Positions 11,201 through 19,500 of a stretch of DNA of 21,944 bases are shown piece after piece. The notes beneath the pieces were generated by a model. The model ran no database searches. It saw only the letters and a program-made list of their open reading frames with translations, and was not told the origin of the DNA. Made by a program: the position numbers and the translations under genes. The stretch covers positions 1 to 21,944 of the forward strand of contig RXOD01004462.1 of the NCBI GenBank assembly GCA_005223375.1. The letters run 5' to 3'. Source of the DNA: Amoebophrya sp. AT5.2 (lineage: Eukaryota; Sar; Dinophyceae; Syndiniales; Amoebophryaceae). The stretch's first letter is position 1, and each line of letters opens with the position of its first letter.

Positions 11201-14200
11201 CTCCAAATGGAAGAAATGGGTGGAGAGCCCATCGCGGGGTTCGATGGAGGGAAAACACCTGAGCGTGTGGCCGACGACGGCCAGAGGGAAGCTGTAGGGG
11301 AAGAGCAGGAGGAACGGGCGCCGCTACTCGGCGAGGACCGTCGGAAAACTACGCCAGGGCGAACCGCACCACCAGCAGCAGGACGCATCGACGATGCGGG
11401 GCTCGAGGTCGTGGAGATCACCGGAGCAGAAGATTCCTCCGGCGCAAATTCCGATTCCCCCGCCCCCAATTCCCCCTCTACTCCCCACGCTTTTCCTTTC
11501 GAGGACGAGATGGGCGCATTTTTCCGGTACTTGCTTTTCATCGGTTGCCCCGCGGTGCTAATCGCGTTCCTCGTGAAGCTCGGCACCAACCCCGTGAAGG
11601 TCATCCTCCTGATCACCCAAGTGCTCACCACCATGAACAACCTCGTGTCGCCTTTTCTACCCGTCTCCCTGTCCAACACGACGATGTCGGCGGCGAGGAG
11701 GCTGCTGAAAAAAGTGCACATGGTGTGCGTGGACGCGGACAAGATCCGCCGCGCGGGCCTGTTAAAGACGTTCTGCTTCGACAAGACGGGGACTCTAACC
11801 CACGACGGAATGGACTTCGCAGGCTGCGTCGTCGTGGTGGAAAGCAAGGGGGAAGACTTTTCCAGTACTTGCGCCGAGCACCAGAAAGATCTGCATGGAT
11901 TTGCTCGCAATAAATCCATGCAGATGGAGATTTGGTACAAGAATGCGGAACTCTTCAACGAGAGCGTTTCTGCCGTGAGCCAGGACTTCCTGTGTGGTCT
12001 GGCGAGCTGCCACAGCGTAAGCCACCTCCCGGACGGGTCTGTGATCGGCAACCCGGTCGAAAAAGCCATGCACGACGCGTTGGGGTGGGAACTAGACAGT
12101 GATGCGGTGGGAGCTACACAGGAGAAGTCCAGCCGGGATCACAGCGAGGACCTCCAGAAGCCAACCTCAAACGCGGGGCAAACACCAGCTGCGGAGCAGA
12201 AGCGCACGTACCGCTATCGTCCTCCGGGGAGTAAAAATCGTAATGTATGCAATGGAAGAACAGAAAGAGAAACATCAGCATCACGCGAAGCCACGGTCTC
12301 AGTGTTGGAGCGGTGGCAGTTCGACCAGACGCGGCAACGCCAGACAGTAGTTGTCCGGCTAGGTGGTAAACAGGACATAAACGTCTTCTGCAAAGGTTCC
12401 GTGGAGCGCGTGGCAGCCTGCTGTCGCCCGGAAACCGTTCCCAGCGGTCTCTTCGAAAAAAGCAAAAACTACAGCAAGCAGGGCTACTACGTGCTGGGAA
12501 TAGCGACGAAGAAAGTCGTAGTTGATCATGTCGTGGAGAAAATAAGTACTGCGGAGGTTGCGGCAACCGGTCATGACTCGTCCGCGACCTTCAGTACGTC
12601 CGCGCGCGACCATGACCAATCGCTGTCAGTCTCCAGCGGAAACACAACACTCGCGGGCTCGCCCACGACGGACAAGGATTCCGCGGGAAGCGGAAGGCAA
12701 AGCACACCCACGACAATGGCGTCGCTGAGTCCGTCTCCACTTCAGCAAAAAAAACAGCAAAATGGTGCTGCAAGTAGTGGTACCACGGCAACCGTAGCCG
12801 CAACGCCACCTCCGCATCGGCTCGAGCGCGACGAGGCCGAGAGCGACTTGCATTTCCTCGGGCTGATTCTGTTCCAGAACCGATTAAAGGAGGAGTCGGA
12901 ATTCGTGATCGACCGCCTGCAAAACGAAATGGGGATAAACTGCGTCATGATCACCGGCGACGCGGTGCACACGGGTGTAACCGCCGCGACGCACTGCGGT
13001 CTGATTCCGTCGGGCGACATGAAGCGCCTCTTCATCGGCGACCTCGGCGAGGACGGATCCACCTCGCGGGATAAGTCTCCTGTGGGGGAAACCGCCGTGC
13101 AGTGGGAGGAGGTTTTCCGGGACGACGAGGAGATGTTTAAATCCGCGGCGGTGCGTTCCCGGCAGGAGCGGGACGAGACGAATGGCGACTTCTCCGACAT
13201 CCACTTAGCCCTCACGGAGTGCGCGTACAGGCAGCTCTGCCTGGAGGACCGCATGTCGGCGGATATTCTGAACCGCGTGAAAGTGTTCGGTCGGGTGAAG
13301 CCGGACGGGAAGAAGCGAATCGTTTCCGACATCCAGAATGAGGTGGAGGGGTTAGTAGGAATGGTCGGGGACGGGGGAAACGACACGGTTGCGCTGAAAC
13401 AAGCAGACATCGGCGTTGCCCTCGTCCACGGATGCAGCGCGCCTGGCGAGGATACTAGTACTTCTTCCACTACTTCTGCTGGCAAAGATTCTGATCGATC
13501 CTCCTCCTCTTCGCAGGCGCAGCAGTCCCAGTCGGTTGTGGCGCCGTTCATGGTCCGCAGCCGCCCCCCCCCAGCGTCGAAGCCGCGAAAAACCACGAGC
13601 AGCGCAAAGCTGCTGCCGTTTGGAGCGGCCAGAACCGTGCGGGCCAGAGCGCAATCCGAGGAGCAAGACGAGGCTCTGAGGGTCAAGCAACAGGGGGATG
13701 GCGACGAGGAGGACGGGATTGCGGCCATCGTGGCGTTGGTGCTGGAGGGGCGCTGCGTGCTGGAGGCGTCGATGAATATTTTCCTCTGGTTCATTGCCTT
13801 TGGCATTCTGTGGGTGATCAGCATGAAGACGACGATGCTTTTGGCTGATGCGTTCGCGCCTATGGCCGCCTGGTTTTACGCGGACGGGTTTCTGACCACG
13901 ATGCTGCCCTGGGCGATGACTTTGGCGGAGCCCGCGCGGGGGCATCGAGTGATGCCGACGAAAAATGCCGACGAGGAAGCTGCCGGGCGTGGCTGCGGAA
14001 CCGAATCAAGAAGAGCGCGGCCCTCTGGACGAGGATCATCAGCTACGTCGCTTCCGTCCCCGGCCTCCGGATTTTTCCACAGAAGGTTTCTTCTCCGCTT
14101 GCTCCTGTCCGTTGTGTGCGGTCTGTTCACGCTGGGGGTGCCCTACGCCTACATATGGGGAACCAGACGTGCGGTGCTGTCTCAAGACCAAAACTCTGCT

Positions 14201-15490
14201 GTCATTTTCAACAACCAGTGGTATTCCCCGGTCGACACCTCGCGCGACGACATCGAGACTGGCGCCGAAATCGAGCCCGGAACGGAAAACTACGAGAGCG
14301 CGCTGATCTTTTTGAATCAAGCTCTGTTCGCACTGCTCCTCGCCGCCGCACTCTCGAAAAGTAGCGAACATCGCGCCGGATGCGGGATCGGGCCTAGTAG
14401 TAGTGGCTCCGCCTCCGACGTAGGACCACGAGCGTCCGGATCCGCTACTTCGTGTTCCGCATCTTCTGCCCCCTCCGACCGTCCGCGGCGAAACTGGGTG
14501 TTACTCGCTGTCGGGCTTGTGCTGCTCCTACCGGTGCTCTGGCCGGTGGTGTACGTCTCGCCCAATGTCGTGAATTGCGTGTGGCACATCAACTGCGACA
14601 ACGCGACGTGGCAGAGCATGTGGGGCTTCGATTCGCAGTACCACGGACCGGGGCAAACAATCGTGCCGGTAGACTCGAAAACTGTCCTCGTAAGAAGTGC
14701 AAGTAGTAGTGCTACTTTATCAACAGCTGCGGAAGCTGCAGCAGCAAGCGGTGGAATTAGCGAAGAAGATGATGAGCAAGTGGACATCGTATTTGACGAT
14801 CGGGATAGTTTGAAGGAAATGACCCCAGAAGTGTCCGGCTCGCCGGGGAATGATTCGCCAAACGAGCTGCAGCAGCTCCGCAGCCGGCCGCGCAGACAAT
14901 GCGAGCACTTCGCTAGAACCACCACGCACGCAGAACCAGGCCGCTCCGACGCTACCGCTGTATCGCTGTGGAGTTACGAGACGGAGACGCGCAATGAGGG
15001 GACGAGGCTGTGCATGGCGCAGGTCACTTTCAGCAATCTTAACGTGAACGACATCGATTCCAGAAGTCAGTGCGCCGCGTTGTGCCAGGGAACGTGGGAA
15101 GGCGGGCGGAACCGCGACGAGCACTACGGCTGTCGGTTCTCGATGTCGAGCGGCGCCCACTGCCTGCTCTTTTCCACCGACGACTTGCGGATGGCGCAGG
15201 CGCTCCACCACAAACCAACGGCCCAGGGGGGGGCGCAAAACAAGTTCCATTTGACGCGAATGGATGTGGAAGAACAGCAGCCGGCGGGGACGGCGGCAGC
15301 GCTGAACCAGCCGGAGCTTTCGATACCGCCGTTTGGTAATGGCACGGCGGGGAGAAGTTGGACCGTCGACAAACTGGAGCGACACAACCAATTTGGGCGC
15401 GACCTGGCTGGCAATGTCGACTACGGTTTCTACGCTGCTTTCTTCGGCGGCTATCTCGTCGCGGGAGTGCTGCTCTTCGCTCTGCTGTAG
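8251..15490 (+). CDS. P5B-type P-type ATPase (ATP13A2-like), large, 3 exons
   Basis: Exons 8251-8841, 8970-9671 and 10007-15490 join in phase 0 and give 2258 residues, far longer than usual P5B proteins. Two hydrophobic segments precede the core, as in P5 ATPases. Visible motifs: SLVPGD; TGEA (488-491, normally TGES); SPFLP in M4 (979-983, normally PPALP); the phosphorylation site DKTGTLT (Asp 1023) followed by HDGMD; KGS and CRPETVP in the N domain; TGDA (1414-1417, normally TGDN); GDGGND (1552-1557). EGR before M5 and NYE plus AAALSK before M9 also match P5B. Low-complexity inserts lie at about 584-935, 1128-1190, 1270-1373 and 1575-1668, and a 290-residue loop lies before the final helix. 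Known P5B members are endolysosomal polyamine exporters, so that role is the best guess, but the changed motifs leave transport uncertain. The first ATG after an in-frame stop was used; an earlier 5' exon is possible. Confidence 0.9.
8344..8514 (+). repeat. Imperfect tandem duplication in ATPase N-terminal loop
   Basis: Copy one (8344-8400) encodes YAKQKDHF to DRKN; copy two (8443-8514) encodes YAKQMDHF to ENRKN with a few extra residues. The DNA match is close at both ends of each copy, so the duplication looks fairly recent. It lies in the loop between the first two hydrophobic segments. Confidence 0.75.
8842..8969 (+). other. Intron 1 of ATPase gene
   Basis: Donor ctg|GTACTTC and acceptor TTCGCAG|G, phase 0, 128 bases, the shortest in the window. 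Splicing restores one continuous hydrophobic helix (TLWVVTEL then VLIAFFCF). Confidence 0.88.
9672..10006 (+). other. Intron 2 of ATPase gene
   Basis: Donor gaa|GTACCTACAG and acceptor TCTCAG|G, phase 0, 335 bases. It joins KRENE to VPTRVCSVSLVPGD, restoring the actuator-domain strand that leads into the conserved VPGD turn. The first 14 bases, gtacctacagctac, are identical to those of an intron in the third gene. Confidence 0.88.
11889..11925. repeat. Perfect 14-bp inverted repeat inside ATPase exon 3
   Basis: The arms atctgcatggattt (11889-11902) and aaatccatgcagat (11912-11925) are exactly complementary around a 9-base loop. They encode DLHGFARNKSMQM in the P/N-domain region soon after the phosphorylation site. 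Confidence 0.9.
15008..15180 (+). other. PAN/Apple-like Cys pattern in terminal loop of the ATPase
   Basis: Residues 2100-2153 read LCMAQV, then QCAALCQG, then GCRFSM, then HCLLF. The C-x3-C (2120, 2124), C-x-F (2140) and C-x-L (2150) order follows the PAN pattern. The segment lies between the last two predicted helices, in a loop that also has N-x-S/T sequons (CDNATW, GNDSP, GNGTA), so it should face the lumen or the outside. Confidence 0.5.
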
Positions 15491-16504
15491 GAAAGTTTTG
15501 GACGATAAAAAAAAACGAATCAAGCGTGCGAAAGTATATAAGCCTATCAGAAGCAGATGCAGAACGACCAGAAGAGGGTGTGGGACTGCTTGCGGGAACG
15601 ACAGCATGATACAGCAACAGCAAGCGCAAACTTAATGAGTGGCTTCCTTCTCGACCAAAAAATGATGAGCTACGCCCTAGCCTCTATCAATCCGGGACGA
15701 CACAAGACACACAGATTTTAATTTTTTGCGCGCTACGCACATGCACGCTTAGCGACAGATACACTTCGCCGTTGCAAATGCAATTGAACTCTTTTCTGCT
15801 CTCAAGTAGAGAGATACAGAGCTCCTCCTTCTACGTACTCCAAGCCGGAGCCTCACTGGAGCTTCGTCACAATGTTTTGATGAAAAAATCTTCATCGAAG
15901 TCGAAGTTGACGAAATTTTATGCCGAGTCGAGTGCTGGACTCGGAGCAGGACCCACCAGTGATGAAAGTGAAACACTCCAAGTAAATGTGTTGTTCGCGG
16001 GGCCTGCCTCCTGTTTCAGAGCCAGATCCTGTACGTGGCGTTCACGGTGCTCGCAGCTGCGACGGACTCGTGTAGCCTCAGTGGTCGTGGCTCACAAAAA
16101 TACGCATCACTCACTATGCTGTTTCACTTTCATAGCTCTTGATGCTCATCCTCATATGACGTATGTGATTCGTGATTCCGTCTGCAACAGATGAAAAGGG
16201 GGGTGGGGACACCTGTGGGAAAAACGGCTTCCGTGGCTGCTCTCGTGCGCAGAAAGCGAAACAGCGACTTCCGTGCTGTAACAACTGCATCAAGTCGTAA
16301 TGGTCGGGTCTCTATATCATGAGCATGCATGATTTTTACAAACGTATCAACTTGAACTTGTTTGCTCAATCATTCACTTTTTTTAGCACGACGAGGTAGG
16401 AGAGGTGAGAAGTAACAAACTAACAGCAAGTGAGCGACGTGCTGATCTTTTGAAGGAAGAGTAGACCTAGACGTAGAAAGAAAGTAGACGTAGACCAAGG
16501 AAAG
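15491..16504. other. Spacer between ATPase and third gene
   Basis: About 1 kb. It holds a 9-base A run just after the ATPase stop, a TATATAAG word at about 15534, several short hairpins (for example 15923-15929 with 15938-15944), and a GC-rich patch at about 15995-16090 preceded by an acceptor-like cctcctgtttcag. The last 130 bases are purine-rich with repeated gtagac words and are probably the 5' leader of the next gene, closed in frame by TGA at 16451. No gene could be supported. Confidence 0.5.
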
Positions 16505-19500
16505 ATGAAGGCGAACCGAACGGGAACGAGTGCGAGTCCGAACAAGCAGGGCAAAGTTGTGCGCTCCACGCCGCAGAGGCAGCAGAGGCGTCCCGCCGCC
16601 AGGCGGTCTCGCGAGGATGTGCTTCTCGGAGGTACCTACAGCTACGACATCTCTATAGTCAACGACGTACTTCATACGCGCATCTTGATCATAGTGCAGT
16701 AAGTTGATGTTGCTCTTGCTGATAATTACCTTGTTCCTATCTTGTTGCATTCTTTCCAAACTTCAACATCCTCCAGACGACACGATCGCTTCGCAACGTT
16801 CTCCGAAGCGTGTCGGGCAGCAGGAGCGCGGTGTGTCCAGTCCACCCGAACGAATTCTGCGGAAAGTAGAAAGCGATTTGCACGAGCAGGAGTGCGAGGA
16901 GCTGGAGACCAGTTGTGACATTTCGCGAACAGTAGGTGGAAGTTCGTCGAGGGGGCGCGTTGGCGGGAGCCAGTTGCCGAACTTCTTTGGCATGCCAATG
17001 CCGAAAATGGAGCTCTCGCTGCCACCACCACTCTGGGTTACAGGTCCATGAAATTCTAATACTTTTTTACATCATAAGGCGTCTACCGCCGCAAGATTAA
17101 AATCATCACATCATGATCCTACTTTGTTTATTCCCATCGTCTTCCGTTCCTGTCAACGTGTTTGATGTGATGAATGCGAGGAAGTGGAATTGGTCAAAAA
17201 TATCTGCCATATCACCACGACCAGGTGGTCTGTTTTACACCGAGGACGGTCTCGACGGCAGCTTCTCTGGTCCCAACCCGCCCGCCAAGGGGTCGCGCGT
17301 GATCCGGGGCAAGCTGCGGTCGCCGAAAGAAACCAAGGCGGAGGACGAGGAGGCCGAGCGGCGTCGGGAGGCTGCGCAGCAGCCGACTCCGCGCACGCTT
17401 TTGAAGTTGAAGCAGGACAAACTCAACTTCCTGCTGGAGGACCGGGAGTCGAAACTGACGTCGGTGGACCAGAAGAAGGCCCAGGCGCGGTTCACACGAA
17501 AGGGTCTGGGCACGTTCACCCCGCGCGGGAGGAACGAAGTGCTGCGGACGGGGATAAACGTGAGCCGTAGAGGCGCGGCGGGCGGGGGATCGGCCCCGGT
17601 GGTGCGGCGGGTTCCCGTGCCGAAGAACCCCTTCGCAATCGACACCGCCGAGATCACCCGCGTGGATCTTGTGCAGAAAAAGCAGGAGGTGGAGAACAGG
17701 CTGAAGCAGTTTCAGACCGAGAAGGCCGAAATCGCGAAGAAAGAGAAACTGCAGCTGAACCTGCAGCAGGTATCCGTGCCGGAGAGCATCTCGGCAACGA
17801 TCAGTAGTGCGGTGCGCGACAACATGGGGCTGCCGCGCGCACAGAGCTTCGACCATTACGGGAGTAATTCTTCTTACGGAGGAGGAGGAGGGGCCACGAC
17901 GATCACCGTGGAGCAGCCGCGGCGGTACGGCTCCACGATCGCGCCGGGACTGTTGGGAACAGCAGGGCAGCAGATGGCGGAGCCAACCAAAATCGAGCTC
18001 GACCAGAAGATCGGGACACCCCGTCTCAGCCCGATCCGCGCGTCGCCGTTGAAGCTCGCGGGCCTGCAGGCACCGGAAATCAGGCTGGCATCCACTACTA
18101 GAATTCAGGGCAATGGAGGTCGTGAAGATGTTGTTCTTGCGCAGCAGCCGGAAGGAGGTGTCCTCGCCACACAGCAAGCTTCCCAGTACGGTCAGAACGT
18201 GGCGCGCGGCGAGGCGGTGTTGGCGCTGATGACGCAGGCCAGGCGGCAGCGGAATGCGCTGGCGGCCGGTGCAAATCCAAATGCAAACGCCGCGGCTCAG
18301 CCCGGACACGCGTCGGGTGTGGAAGAGACAATCGGGTCGCAGAACGTAGCGTCGCAATCGGAAGCAGAGGGAGCAATGGGAGAGGACAAAGGTAGCGACC
18401 CCTTCGACTACGAGGTGCGGCGGGTGCGGGTCCGTAACGGGAAGTTCAAAATCGAGGGCGCTGTGTTCTCGCCACCGGTCCGGGAGGCAGCAGCGTCGAC
18501 CACTCCTGCCACGAAGAGCACCGAGCTACCCGTCCGCTCGGCGCTGTCGGTGTCAGGCGGAGCTTCCTTCAGTTGTACTACCACTAGTCCAAACCGTGGC
18601 TACTTCGCGGTTTCGTCGCCGTCGCCGCAGCCGCGCTACGTGCAGGCGACGGTGGTGAACTCACCACGGGGATCACAGAGGAACGCGCCGTACGAGTCGT
18701 CCACCGTCGTGATTGAGGGCGGGGTAGGCATGGCGACCGGCAGTCGCATGTTTGTGGATCCGCAGTCCGCAGCTAGCACCGTCGCAACTGGCACTCAACC
18801 TAACACCGGAAGCACGGGGAACCTGATCCCGCCGCCGATGCTGATGCACGACCCGCCCCAGCTCCCGAAGTTCATGCAGGACCTGTCCGATGTCGGCAGC
18901 CCGAGGAGGCTCACAGAGCGCGCGGAGATGCTCAAGCTGCAGGGGCTGGCGGCTTTGCACCACACGCCGCGCGAAATCGGGTCGAAGAACGCTGCTGGAG
19001 GTGGGAGGAGTAACAGTCCGCGAGCCTCGAGCCACGGCTCGGGCAGTGCCAACAACACGCCGCGGCAAAGTTTGCCCGCCGAAATTCGGCTTCCGCCACC
19101 AGCGAAACGGTGGGAACCAAACCCAAACTCGCCACGGATGATGCTGGCACAGGTACTGTATTGTGAAGTAGAGAAATTGACTTCTTCAACAGCCGAATTC
19201 TTGTACTGAACTGGGACCCCACCTTGCAGAAGATACGAATTTTTTTGAAATTGAATGGTGCATGGGCCATCAACATCCAGACTCTGGGAGGTAGTGAGTA
19301 CGTTGAAAGCAACCGACTCAGACTCAGAGGGGAACACAAAATAAAACGTAAGTAACGTTGCTTTTGGGAATGAGATTGAGCAACACGAAAACCGTTTTAA
19401 ACGTTCCACTGCCCCCCAGTCCCTCGTCGCGACCCAGTCCCCTTCGGCCGCGAACGCCCATCCGCAGCAGGAGGACATCCGACAAGCGTTGCGGAACGTA

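Noticed and set aside
12742..13824. 360-codon open frame on the minus strand
   Set aside because: It is antisense to the ATPase P domain, where the + strand shows conserved motifs; Ser/Arg-rich shadow.
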